Positions 43,101 to 51,404 of a stretch of DNA of 64,000 nucleotides are shown in pieces. Below the pieces are notes generated by a model. It saw only the letters and a list, made by a program, of their open reading frames with translations, was not told where the DNA came from and did no database searches. Made by a program: the position numbers and the translations under genes. Numbering within the stretch: the stretch's first letter is position 1; every line of letters begins with the position of its first letter. The DNA comes from Alphaproteobacteria bacterium (GTDB lineage: Bacteria > Pseudomonadota > Alphaproteobacteria > GCA-2731375), in NCBI GenBank assembly GCA_021776235.1, contig JAJFGG010000098.1:1-64000 (forward strand). The letters run 5' to 3'.

Positions 43101-43714
43101 AGGCCTTGCAGGGAATCCAGGAATTCGGCGGCGAAGGCGCCGTACGCACGGGCCCGGGCGCGGGCGCTTTGCCGGTCCCAAAAATGAAAGGCCGACGGCG
43201 CCACCAGGGTCAACAGCGCAAACACCAGCAGGCAGGATGCGATGGCCGGGTCAAGAAAGACGATAAAGCCAAATATCAGCAACGGCGTCAGGGCCGCCAC
43301 GAACAGTTGGGGCAGGTATTGGCCGAAATAGGTCTCCAACTGTTCGACGCCTTCGACCAGGGAAACCAGCACGTCACCGGTACGTTTCAGACCGAAATAG
43401 GCCGGCCCCAGTTGGACGATTTTTTCGTAAAGGTGTTGGCGCAGGATAATCTGCACCCGTGCCGCGGTCCGGTGGGCGACCATGTTGCGGCTGTATTCCA
43501 GGGCACTGCGCAACAGCATGGCGCCACCGACCAGGGCCACCGGCGCCCATAGTTCCGGCAATGATGCGCCGGCGAAAACCAGGCCCAACAACCAGCCCAG
43601 CAGGACAAGCCGCAGGACCCCGACCGCCGCCGCCAGCAGGCCAAGCGCCACCGCACCCAACAGACGTTGGCGCAAGCCCGCCATGAAGCGCCAAAGTCGC
43701 GCATCCAGATACAT
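40127..43714 (-). CDS. Fused CydDC-like ABC exporter (two permease-ATPase halves in one chain)
   Basis: A 1195-residue protein containing two complete type I ABC exporter halves. The first half (about 1-570) has a six-helix membrane domain, Walker A GIVGPSGVGKTT, signature KLSGGQRQRIAIARALL and Walker B ILVLDEALSSVD. The second half (about 620-1195) has Walker A ALVGPSGAGKTT, signature RLSGGQRQRVAIARAFL and VLILDEATSHLD. The first membrane domain (GPAYFGLKRTGDVLVSLVEGVEQLETYFGQYLPQLFVAALTPL in parts) resembles CydD, and the second resembles CydC. CydDC exports cysteine and glutathione and supports cytochrome bd assembly. No cydAB genes are in the window. Confidence 0.87.
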   Translation of the reverse strand: MYLDARLWRFMAGLRQRLLGAVALGLLAAAVGVLRLVLLGWLLGLVFAGASLPELWAPVALVGGAMLLRSALEYSRNMVAHRTAARVQIILRQHLYEKIVQLGPAYFGLKRTGDVLVSLVEGVEQLETYFGQYLPQLFVAALTPLLIFGFIVFLDPAIASCLLVFALLTLVAPSAFHFWDRQSARARARAYGAFAAEFLDSLQGLGTLKAFGQSHVRAESLSHKAHDLFRSTMWVLATNALGRGITDTGIALGATAALSLGAWQVSQGQTELWVLLVVLMLGVEVFRPLRDLRNLLHQGMVGQSAAEGILAILAATPGLPDDGKGTLELDQAASVQFKGVRFAYPGTRRAALDDLDFTIQPGQRIGIVGPSGVGKTTIQRLLLRLYDPDAGQILIAGQDIRGQSLASLRHQFAVVQQDTYLFFGSVEDNIRLGKPDATWDEVRAAAKDANATEFIAGLPQGYATIVGERGLKLSGGQRQRIAIARALLRDAPILVLDEALSSVDAENEAVIQQALDRLMQGRTTLIFAHRLSSVIDADRILVLGDGRVAEQGRHGELMALGGAYYRLMAAQARDKSAPEQRLDEPTEPRAAVEERQTIADLSGEAGDSNAILRARHLGWAGAFRILLGHVAPWKGRLILTFIFGVSRVAAFTGIGIVGALAVIAVKAELPYGYLLWILAAMAPLAGILHWLESWIAHDMAFRLLAEMRIALFEKLDRLAPAYLLGRRTGDLVSVATQDVETVEFFFAHTVAPAFVAVLVPLLVLATLGYFGAPMALALAPFLLLVGFSPFLMRGRVDRLGSAAREALGELNAHAVDSIQGLTEVVAFQAEERRGESFMDLARQQIKVRLPFFRELTLQTVLLELATGLGGLAVVAVGAHLVNAGDLPAGFLPLLTLLAMAAFLPISEIANIGRQLADTLGATRRLHAVHEEEVPVQDGPGVVPAAAAGLSFNDVDFCYAGSTTPALQNVSFTVPVGSTMALVGPSGAGKTTIAHLLMRFWDPGKGVIQLDGHDLTEYHLDEMRRRIALVAQDTYLFNDTLGANILIARPEASAADLAQAIQRAALDEFIAGLPDGLDTPVGERGMRLSGGQRQRVAIARAFLKDAPVLILDEATSHLDAVNEALVRGALDDLMTERTTIVIAHRLSTVRDADNIVVLDHGKVMEQGRHAELVAAGGLYAHLVARQTAAERTDAAE

Positions 43715-44156
43715 ATGCTATGTCCCGCCTATTCCCCTTGGGCCCCGGTGTCCCCACGCCAGCCCAAACCTGTTGGTCTGTCCGCCTAAGCGACGGCCCG
43801 GCGCTGAGTGGTAACCTGCCGCGGCCGGAATACAGTTTAACAGATATTGGCTGCCGTGTCCGAGCGGGTTCCACGTGCCGCAATCATTCGGCCGAATAGG
43901 AGCTGTTTCGAGAATGCCTGAACTACAATTATGGTCCTGCGGGTCATGGGCGCCTGATATTGCAGTGGCGCTTTTCCTTGCTACACCCGGAGTACGATCG
44001 TTATATATTGCAAGTGCTTCATCCTGGCATTTTGCGGGCGCCTCAGGTCCTGTGACCTGGTAGCGCCGGTCGGGGCCATGGACAGAATTCAGGCGGTTAT
44101 CGACGGTTTGGGATGACGCGGTAACGCATGACAACACGAACTGAAAAATCCGACCT
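43715..44156. other. Intergenic region between divergent ABC exporter and PAS kinase
   Basis: A 442-bp gap that should hold both promoters. A minus-strand frame covers nearly all of it but its translation is rich in Pro, Gly, Arg and Cys without any family pattern, and it has no good ribosome binding site, so it is not called. ATTCGGCCGAAT (near 43888) is a perfect 12-bp palindrome. Confidence 0.45.
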
Positions 44157-46874
44157 ATGGAACAATCTAAAACCGCCATGGCTCAAGCGACCGACGAGAT
44201 CACCATGCTTCGGGATGCCTTGGACGCCATATCGGATGGATTTATTCTGCTTGATGCGGATGACCGTGTCATCGCCTTCAATGCCAAGCAGTTGGAACTA
44301 TTCCCCTCGGTCGTCGAAGTTCTCGCCGTGGGCATGCCCTATCGGGAATTGCTTGCGGCACAATTCGAGAGCGGCGAGATCGATGCAACGCTTGGACCAA
44401 AGAATGAATGGATCGAGGATCGCATCAGGCAGCTTCAAATTGCCGATGGCACACCGACAGAACAAATCCTCGCGGATGGGCGTGTCATCCGGCTGAGTGA
44501 AAACCGGACGTCATCGAATGGAATTGTATCGATTCGCAGCGACGTCACCGAACTCAAGCTGATACAGCGCCAATTGCAGGAAAACGCCGAGCGGCTCCGG
44601 GATTTCGCCGAAGCCAGTGCCGAATGGTATTGGGAAATGGATGCCGATTTCCGCTACACCTTGCTGTCCAGCAATGTGATCGGGGGCGTCGGTGTCGAAA
44701 TTACGGAGTTCTACGGTAAAACCCTGTGGGAAATGCTGGGCGAGGAATTTGAACAGCAGAAATCCCTGTGTTTCATCCGCGATTGCATGAAATCCCGTCA
44801 GTCGTATCGGGATGTTGTGTTCTGGCGTACCCACGCGACGACTGGGGTGCGGACCTGGATACGCGCCAGCGGCATGCCATTTTACGATGGCAGTGGTAAA
44901 TTCGCAGGGTTTCGTGGCTCCAGCACCGATATCACCGAAACCAGGCGTGCTGAAGAGGCGTTGAGAGAGGGCGAACATCGCTTCCGGGATTTCGCGAACG
45001 CTGCCTCCGACTGGTTCTGGGAAATGGGCCCCGATCTGAAGTTTACCTTCTATTCCGACCGATTTTATGAAATCACCGGATTTCGTCCAGAAGACAAAAT
45101 CGGCATCACCCGGACGCAAAATGTGGATCCAGACGAACTGGCGGCGGATGAGAATAAATGGCGTGCGCATTTGGCGCTGCTGCAAGCCCGAAAACCATTC
45201 AGCAATTTTGAATACGCTTTAAGGACCCGCGACGGCGGTTACCTGCACGCCAGGGTCAGCGGCTTACCCGTGTTCACCGCCAGCGGTGACTTCGCCGGAT
45301 ATAGAGGTACCGGCAGCGATGTCACCGAGCAAAAGCAGGCCGAAGAAAGCGCACGCCGGTTGATCAATGCCGTCGATGCCGTCGAAGAAATTGTGCTCTT
45401 GTTTGACGCTGATGACAGATTGATCTTCTGCAATGAAAAATTTCGGAAGCTCAATAAACGAGTACCCGAGGCATCGATCCCTGGCATCACATTCGAGGCG
45501 CAGATTAGGGCTATATTGGCGCAAGGCTTGGCTCCAGACGCAAAGGACAGGGAGGATGAATGGATACGCGAGCGGTTGGAGCTGCATCGAAACCCCAGTG
45601 GGCCGTTTGAACAGTCGCGCCAGGACGGCATCGTACTGCTTGTCCACGAGCAGCGTCTGCCGGGCGGCGGCACGATCACCCTGGCGAGCGATGTTACCGA
45701 ACGCAAGACGGTCGAAGCGCAACTGCTCCAGGCTCAAAAAATGCAAGCGGTGGGTCAGCTCACCGGCGGCGTAGCCCACGATTTCAATAACCTGTTGGCG
45801 ATCATCCTGGGTAATCTGGAGCTGTTGGCCGAGCAGGTCGAGAACAACAGCAGGGTTGCCGAGCTCGCCGCAAAAGCTGTAGCGGCCACTTTGCGCGGCG
45901 CCGATCTAACGCACCGTCTGCTGGCATTTTCACGCACACAGCCTTTGCACCCGAGCACCGTCGACGTCAACCAATTGACACAGGGCATGCAGGATCTTCT
46001 GGTGCGCAGCCTGGGTGAAGCCATAGAGATCGAGTTCGTAAACGGCCCTGACCTTTGGCAATGTGAAGTCGATCCGGGTCAACTGGAAAATGTCATTCTC
46101 AATCTATCGATCAATGCCCGGGACGCCATGACGGAAGGCGGCCGGTTGGTGATCGAGACGTCCAACGCCGATCTCAGCGACCCTTATGCCGCCGCCATTG
46201 AAGACGTTGTTCCCGGCGAGTATGTACTTTTGGCGATTAGTGACACCGGAACGGGCATGCCGCCAGAGGTCATATCGCAGGCTTTCGATCCCTTCTTCAC
46301 CACCAAAGCAGTGGGAAAGGGAAGTGGTTTGGGCCTTAGCATGATCTATGGCTTCGTCAGGCAATCGGGCGGCCACGCGCGCATTTACAGTGAACTCGAC
46401 GAAGGCACGACGATGAAGATCTATCTGCCCCGGTCTACGGCGGATATTGCGGCCAGGCCTGCGGCCAGCACCCAGGTTGTGGCTGATACAAAAGCCCGCG
46501 GCGAAATCATCATGGTCGTCGAGGATGATCCCGAAGTACGCACCGTCGCCGTCGCCATCCTCGATGAATTGGGCTATGAAATTCTGGAAGCCGACTCGGC
46601 GGACGCCGCCCTGGCCCAAATCAGCCCATCCCGGCAGATAGACCTGTTCGTAACCGACGTCATTCTGCCCGGTGGAATGGGCGGACGGGAACTGGCCGGC
46701 AGGGCCGGCGAACTGATACCCGGCCTGAAAATCCTTTATATCTCCGGCTATGCAGAGAATGCCCTCATGCATCATGACCGGCTGGACGAAGGCGTGCAGC
46801 TACTGGTGAAACCTTTTGGACGCGCCGATCTCGCATTAAAAGTCCGTGAAATTCTCGACCGCGCGCCAACCTGA
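44157..46874 (+). CDS. Soluble multi-PAS hybrid histidine kinase
   Basis: A 905-residue sensor without membrane helices. It has four PAS-type domains in sequence (about 15-130, 145-270, 280-400 and 405-525); the repeated DFA..AS-WYWEMD/DWFWEMG openings mark the middle two. A HisKA domain follows with His541 in GGVAHDFNNLLA, then an ATPase domain (NLSINARDAM, DTGTGMP, GKGSGLGLSMIYGF) and a C-terminal receiver with Asp834 in VTDVILPGGMGG. The HDFNN box puts it in the large class of hybrid kinases typical of alphaproteobacteria. The lack of a downstream regulator gene leaves the output open. Confidence 0.92.
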   Translation: MEQSKTAMAQATDEITMLRDALDAISDGFILLDADDRVIAFNAKQLELFPSVVEVLAVGMPYRELLAAQFESGEIDATLGPKNEWIEDRIRQLQIADGTPTEQILADGRVIRLSENRTSSNGIVSIRSDVTELKLIQRQLQENAERLRDFAEASAEWYWEMDADFRYTLLSSNVIGGVGVEITEFYGKTLWEMLGEEFEQQKSLCFIRDCMKSRQSYRDVVFWRTHATTGVRTWIRASGMPFYDGSGKFAGFRGSSTDITETRRAEEALREGEHRFRDFANAASDWFWEMGPDLKFTFYSDRFYEITGFRPEDKIGITRTQNVDPDELAADENKWRAHLALLQARKPFSNFEYALRTRDGGYLHARVSGLPVFTASGDFAGYRGTGSDVTEQKQAEESARRLINAVDAVEEIVLLFDADDRLIFCNEKFRKLNKRVPEASIPGITFEAQIRAILAQGLAPDAKDREDEWIRERLELHRNPSGPFEQSRQDGIVLLVHEQRLPGGGTITLASDVTERKTVEAQLLQAQKMQAVGQLTGGVAHDFNNLLAIILGNLELLAEQVENNSRVAELAAKAVAATLRGADLTHRLLAFSRTQPLHPSTVDVNQLTQGMQDLLVRSLGEAIEIEFVNGPDLWQCEVDPGQLENVILNLSINARDAMTEGGRLVIETSNADLSDPYAAAIEDVVPGEYVLLAISDTGTGMPPEVISQAFDPFFTTKAVGKGSGLGLSMIYGFVRQSGGHARIYSELDEGTTMKIYLPRSTADIAARPAASTQVVADTKARGEIIMVVEDDPEVRTVAVAILDELGYEILEADSADAALAQISPSRQIDLFVTDVILPGGMGGRELAGRAGELIPGLKILYISGYAENALMHHDRLDEGVQLLVKPFGRADLALKVREILDRAPT

Positions 46875-46973
46875 CACCACGTGAGATGGAAAATTCCCGT
46901 CGGTGCGGCCACCGCACAGGCAGGCCCAAGGCCCGTCAGGTGACGGTATACCAATAAGAAAGGTGATCTACAA

Positions 46974-48191
46974 ATGCGTTGTGAAGTCGTTGCCATCGGC
47001 ACCGAACTGCTACTTGGTCAGATCGTGGACACCAACTCGTCCTGGATTGGCGAACAATTAGCGCTGATCGGTATCGACTCCCATTTTCAGGTCAAGGTCG
47101 GCGACAATTTCGAGCGCATGGCGATGACCATCCGCCACGCGCTCGAGCGTAGCGACGCGGTCATCTGCTGTGGCGGATTAGGCCCGACCCAGGACGACAT
47201 CACACGCGAGGTGATCGCCGCAATCATGGGTGTTGAACTGCACCGTGACGAGGCAATCGTGGCAAGAATCCGCCAAATGTTCGAGTCGCGGGGCCGGGTG
47301 ATGGCTGATAACAACCGCCGCCAGGCCGACATACCGGCGGGCGCCACGCCGATCGCCCAGATGCCGGGCACCGCGCCCGGCCTGGTCTGCCCCATCGGCG
47401 ACAAGGTGATCTATGCAGTTCCGGGCGTACCCCACGAAATGCGCACGATGATGCAGGGCACCATACTGGCCGATCTGCAGCAACGCTCGGGCGAAACAGC
47501 CGTGATCCGCAGCCGCGTCCTGCGCACCTGGGGCGACAGCGAATCCGGTCTCGCTGAGCGCCTGGCCGACCGTATTGATCACCTCGATACGCAAGGCAAC
47601 CCAACCCTGGCCTTTCAGGCCAGCGGCATGGAAGGCATCAAGGTTCGCATTACCGCCAAGGCAACGGACGAAACGGCGGTCGATTCCATCATTACGGCCG
47701 AGGAAAGGGTGATCCGCAGCCTGTTGGGCGACGTCATATTCGGCGTTGACGAAGAGTCCATGGAAACCGTCGTTCTCAACCTGCTTGGCGAACGCGGGCT
47801 GACCCTGGCCGTGGCGGAGGGCCTGACCGGCGGTGTACTTGCAGCGCGCCTTTCGGAAATCGATCATGGAATGTCGGTATTCCGGGGCAGCGCCATAGAT
47901 AGCAATATGGTGACTGTGGAACAGTCTGGCGCCGAGGGTGCCGCAGTGGCTGCCGCCCGGGTGCGCCGTGATTTCGGCACCGATGTCGGCTTGGCGGTGG
48001 TTGCGGCCCAGCACCGGGATGAACAACCCGCCGGCACGGTCTTTATGAACCTGGTCATCGGCGAGGCGCAGCATGCGCAATCGGTCGCTCTACCCGGCGA
48101 TCGCAACCGTTTCCGCAACTATGCGGTCATCAACGTGCTCAACTTCCTGCGCAAGACATTGACGGGTGCAGCTGGCGCAAAAGGCCAATGA
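46974..48191 (+). CDS. CinA-family protein with degenerate deamidase domain
   Basis: A 405-residue CinA-type protein. The N-terminal MoCF_biosynth/COG1058 domain (about 1-170) is intact: AIGTELLLGQIVDTNSSWI, ICCGGLGPTQDDITRE, PGTAPGL and VPGVPHEM. This domain cleaves ADP-ribose-type nucleotides in characterised members. The C-terminal PncC-type domain should carry ESCTGG with a catalytic Ser, and a Tyr/Lys pair. Here it reads AEGLTGG (Gly283 at the Ser position) and SAIDSNMVTV without the Tyr/Lys, so NMN deamidation is unlikely. AAGGTGATC is the ribosome binding site. Confidence 0.85.
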   Translation: MRCEVVAIGTELLLGQIVDTNSSWIGEQLALIGIDSHFQVKVGDNFERMAMTIRHALERSDAVICCGGLGPTQDDITREVIAAIMGVELHRDEAIVARIRQMFESRGRVMADNNRRQADIPAGATPIAQMPGTAPGLVCPIGDKVIYAVPGVPHEMRTMMQGTILADLQQRSGETAVIRSRVLRTWGDSESGLAERLADRIDHLDTQGNPTLAFQASGMEGIKVRITAKATDETAVDSIITAEERVIRSLLGDVIFGVDEESMETVVLNLLGERGLTLAVAEGLTGGVLAARLSEIDHGMSVFRGSAIDSNMVTVEQSGAEGAAVAAARVRRDFGTDVGLAVVAAQHRDEQPAGTVFMNLVIGEAQHAQSVALPGDRNRFRNYAVINVLNFLRKTLTGAAGAKGQ

Positions 48192-48261
48192 TCTGTTGCC
48201 CTATGCGCGGCCGATGGTGTTTAGAGCCGGTCTTCGCGACTACGCCGCTGAATGGGGCAAG

Positions 48262-50064
48262 ATGTCGATTTTGAGACGTACTGCCGTTGCGGCGCTGGCG
48301 CTCTTTATTGCAGGGGTCTGCGTAAATCCCGGCTCTGCGGACTGGATCAATCTGACCGGCGCCGAGACAGCACCCAATATCGCCGAGATCACGATTCTCG
48401 ATGATCGGGTGCGGCTGGTGTTGGAGATCTATGTCCGCGATCTCGAAAGCTTCGAGGCACTGCTGCCGGACGACTGGCTTTCAAAGCCGGATGCGAAACG
48501 GCCTTCGCTGGCCGACCGCATGAAAATATTTTCCGACGGCACGTTTCAAATCGTGACCGAAGACGGCACCAGGCTGCAGGCCGAGGCGAAACGGATCGAA
48601 GCGCGTTCCCGCAAGGACCGGTTTTCCCCCTACGCCGGCATGATCAATCCATTTACCCGGCGTGCCGTGCGTCAGGCGCCAGCCGACAAGCGCGTTCTAT
48701 ATGCCGAGCTTGAATACCCTTTCGAGGGAAAACCTGAAGCGCTGACCTTCATTCCGCCAACCGACGCCAATGGCGTTGCCGCCGTCACAATTGGTTTTAT
48801 CGCCTACCACAAGGCCGTCCCCATTATCGACTTTCGCTATCTCTCTGCGCAGGCCAAGGTATCTCTGGACTGGTACGATCCCTGGTACACCAAGTTCGAC
48901 AGTCCCGGCTTGAAACGTCATCACAAGAATGCATTGATGTCGTTTCTCTATGTTGAGCCGCGCGAGGTACGCCATGAAGTGCTTGTCCGTGCCCGCGATC
49001 TGCAGGAGTGGACGGATCTGGGGCTCAAGGCCGGCGCCATGATCGGCCCGGACGAACAGAGGTCGTTGAAGGCACGGGCGCGGGCTTTCTTCGAAACCCA
49101 CAATCCGCTGCGCATAGACGGCAAGCCCTTCAAGCCGGCCGCGTCCCGGGCCGAGTTTCTCACCATCTCGCTGCGCGGCCTGCAGGTGATCGAGGAGGCA
49201 AGACCGCTTGATTATTCGACGGCGGTCATTGGCATCATCCTGTCCTATCCGGTCAAACACCTGCCCGACAACGTGACCGTGGATTGGGAATTGTTCAACC
49301 CGCGCATTGATCGGATTCCAACGACAGCGACCGATCCGGCGGGTCCCCTGAAGGGCTATATCGATAAGCAGGACCGGAGAATTACCTGGCAGAATTATCT
49401 GCGCAAATATGTCGAACCAACGGTCACGCCGGTTGCCCTTGACGACGGGCGCTCGCTCGGCATCCCCGTGGCGTCGCTGATCCTGCTACTGGGCGCCTTG
49501 ATCGCCGCTGCGCTGGTCATCCGCCCGCGATATGCCCCGCGATATGCCTGGGCCGGTGGGTCGCTGGTTTGTATTGCCGGCGCGGTCTTGTTCTTGCGCA
49601 TGGCGGTCGTCGAGGTCCGCAATCCGTTCGCCGGCCCGCCGGCAGAGCCGGCGGCGGCAAGGATCGTCACGGCCATCCTGGACAATGTACACACCGCCTA
49701 TCTGGAACGAAACGAGGGAGAACTGGCGCGGGCGCTGGAAATAGTCGTTGCCGAAAAGGGTTATGCCGACATCAAGACCGAACTCGGCCGGGCTCTGGCG
49801 ATCAAGGTCGCGGGCGGCGGCATCGCCCGTGTGAATGCAATCGATGGCCTGGCGGTCAAGGACATTGGCGCCATTAACGGCAGGGCTGGCTTTCGCACCG
49901 TGGCGGAATGGACCGCATTGGCGAGCGCCGGTCACTGGGGCCATGCTCACCGGCGCCGTATCCGGTTCCGCGCATTGATGGAATTGGAAGAAATCGACGG
50001 CGCGTGGAAGCTCGCTGGACTGACCGTGCTCGACGCACGGCAGGAAGCGCAGGCGCGGCCGTAA
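48262..50064 (+). CDS. Uncharacterised exported membrane protein, partner of HupE-like protein
   Basis: A 600-residue protein I do not recognise. It starts with a signal peptide (SILRRTAVAALALFIAGVCV). A long extracytoplasmic region follows (about 25-410) with beta-rich segments such as ITILDDRVRLVLEIYVRDL, WYDPWYTKFD and PVKHLPDNVTVDWELFNP. Two membrane helices come next (about 418-440 and 452-475), and then a C-terminal soluble domain of about 120 residues. Its stop is only 2 bp from the start of the HupE-like gene, so the two proteins are probably made together. ATG at 48262 begins a proper signal; the upstream open frame overlaps the CinA gene. Confidence 0.65.
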   Translation: MSILRRTAVAALALFIAGVCVNPGSADWINLTGAETAPNIAEITILDDRVRLVLEIYVRDLESFEALLPDDWLSKPDAKRPSLADRMKIFSDGTFQIVTEDGTRLQAEAKRIEARSRKDRFSPYAGMINPFTRRAVRQAPADKRVLYAELEYPFEGKPEALTFIPPTDANGVAAVTIGFIAYHKAVPIIDFRYLSAQAKVSLDWYDPWYTKFDSPGLKRHHKNALMSFLYVEPREVRHEVLVRARDLQEWTDLGLKAGAMIGPDEQRSLKARARAFFETHNPLRIDGKPFKPAASRAEFLTISLRGLQVIEEARPLDYSTAVIGIILSYPVKHLPDNVTVDWELFNPRIDRIPTTATDPAGPLKGYIDKQDRRITWQNYLRKYVEPTVTPVALDDGRSLGIPVASLILLLGALIAAALVIRPRYAPRYAWAGGSLVCIAGAVLFLRMAVVEVRNPFAGPPAEPAAARIVTAILDNVHTAYLERNEGELARALEIVVAEKGYADIKTELGRALAIKVAGGGIARVNAIDGLAVKDIGAINGRAGFRTVAEWTALASAGHWGHAHRRRIRFRALMELEEIDGAWKLAGLTVLDARQEAQARP

Positions 50065-50066
50065 CA

Positions 50067-51362
50067 ATGGCGCCGCACAGGATGATATCTGCGCGAGCTC
50101 GCGGAACCGGCTTTATCATTGGGCTCTGTCTTCTGATAGGGCTGGCGGCCATGCCGGCGGCGGCGCATTTCCTTCTCAACCTCAATGTCCGCATCCTCCA
50201 TGTAGAACATCTTGCCGATGGCCTGAGACTTTATCTGCGCCTGCCGATGCCCTATCTGGTGGCGGACCGCGTCGGGCCCATCGGCGCGGACGGCTTGCCC
50301 GCACCCGCCCCCTATACCACCAACCGGCTGGAGGACGGCAAGCCGGCGCATTATATCGATCCGGATGCGCTGCGCGCCAACCCGAACGGGCTCGGCCATT
50401 TTGCCGCGGAAGGCTTCCAGTTCACTGCCGGCGGCAAAGCGCTTACTGCAACGGTCGAACGGGTTCGCGCGCATCCCGTGGGTACCCAGCCAGCTTTTGC
50501 GACCCTGGACGAAGCCAGGGCGGCATTCGCGGAGCCAACAGGCTATCCAGCGGACGCGGCGCCCGCCTATGTGGGCGATGTCGTGGTCGACATCATCCTG
50601 CGTTACAAGGCTGGCGGCCCGGTTTACGATTATGCTGTCTCCAGCCAACTCGATCCCGGCCTGCCGGGTCAGGAGAAAACCGCGAACCTGATCCTCGACT
50701 ACGGCCCGGATGATACCAAAGTGTTCCGGGCCCGTGGCCTGCTGGCCGAACCTGTCAATATATCGCGGTCTATCTGGGCCGCCATCTTTACTTTTATCCA
50801 GGAGGGCGTCCGGCATATTCTGGAAGGCCTGGATCACGTGCTCTTCGTGCTATGCTTGGTGCTCGGGGCGACCGGTCTGCATAGCCTGGTATGGCGCGCC
50901 ACCGGCTTCACGATCGGCCATAGCGTGACTTTGAGCGCCGGCTTTTTCGGTTTTGTGCCCAGCGGCGCCTGGTTCATTCCCGCGGTGGAGACGGGCATAG
51001 CCCTGTCGATCATATACGCCGCCGTCATTGCCGTCGTGGCGCGCCCCGACCGCGGCCAACTGGTCACCTTCCTGGTCACCATGGCCATCGGTCTGTTGCA
51101 CGGCCTCGGATTCTCCTTTGTCCTGCAGGAAATCCTGAAAGTGGAATCGCCCAACATCTGGCAGAGTCTGTTGGCCTTCAACCTGGGCGTCGAGGCCGGC
51201 CAGCTTTTGATTATCCTGATCGCATGGCCGCTTTTCCGCCTGGTCGGGCGGCTCAGCCGGCAGGCTTGGCGTGTTGGCCGCTGGGGTATCGCCGCCGGCT
51301 GCACCATCATCGCCCTATTCTGGACGGTGCAACGCGGCGCCGCCGTTTTCGCCGGCCTATGA
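50067..51362 (+). CDS. HupE/UreJ-type membrane protein with large extracytoplasmic domain
   Basis: A 431-residue protein. A signal peptide (FIIGLCLLIGLAAMPAAAH) and a domain of about 220 extracytoplasmic residues precede a six-helix C-terminal domain of the HupE/UreJ_2 type. Its hallmark motifs are HILEGLDHVLFVLCL, FTIGHSVTLS and LLHGLGFSFVL, where the His/Asp residues could bind a divalent metal. HupE proteins are nickel or cobalt permeases, but no hydrogenase or urease genes are near, so the substrate is open. ATG at 50067 lies 2 bp after the preceding stop; 50082 is an alternative start. Confidence 0.8.
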   Translation: MAPHRMISARARGTGFIIGLCLLIGLAAMPAAAHFLLNLNVRILHVEHLADGLRLYLRLPMPYLVADRVGPIGADGLPAPAPYTTNRLEDGKPAHYIDPDALRANPNGLGHFAAEGFQFTAGGKALTATVERVRAHPVGTQPAFATLDEARAAFAEPTGYPADAAPAYVGDVVVDIILRYKAGGPVYDYAVSSQLDPGLPGQEKTANLILDYGPDDTKVFRARGLLAEPVNISRSIWAAIFTFIQEGVRHILEGLDHVLFVLCLVLGATGLHSLVWRATGFTIGHSVTLSAGFFGFVPSGAWFIPAVETGIALSIIYAAVIAVVARPDRGQLVTFLVTMAIGLLHGLGFSFVLQEILKVESPNIWQSLLAFNLGVEAGQLLIILIAWPLFRLVGRLSRQAWRVGRWGIAAGCTIIALFWTVQRGAAVFAGL

Positions 51363-51404
51363 TCTGTTGGCGGATAATGCGCCGTTACATCAAGGGATAA
51401 TGCT

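Noticed and set aside
43718..44179. Minus-strand frame filling the gap before the PAS kinase
   Set aside because: No ribosome binding site, no family pattern, and it runs into the start of the kinase gene on the other strand.
46946..46956. Another end of the MITE family (GTATACCAATA)
   Set aside because: Only about nine bases match; beyond TACCAAT the sequence differs, so a chance match is likely.
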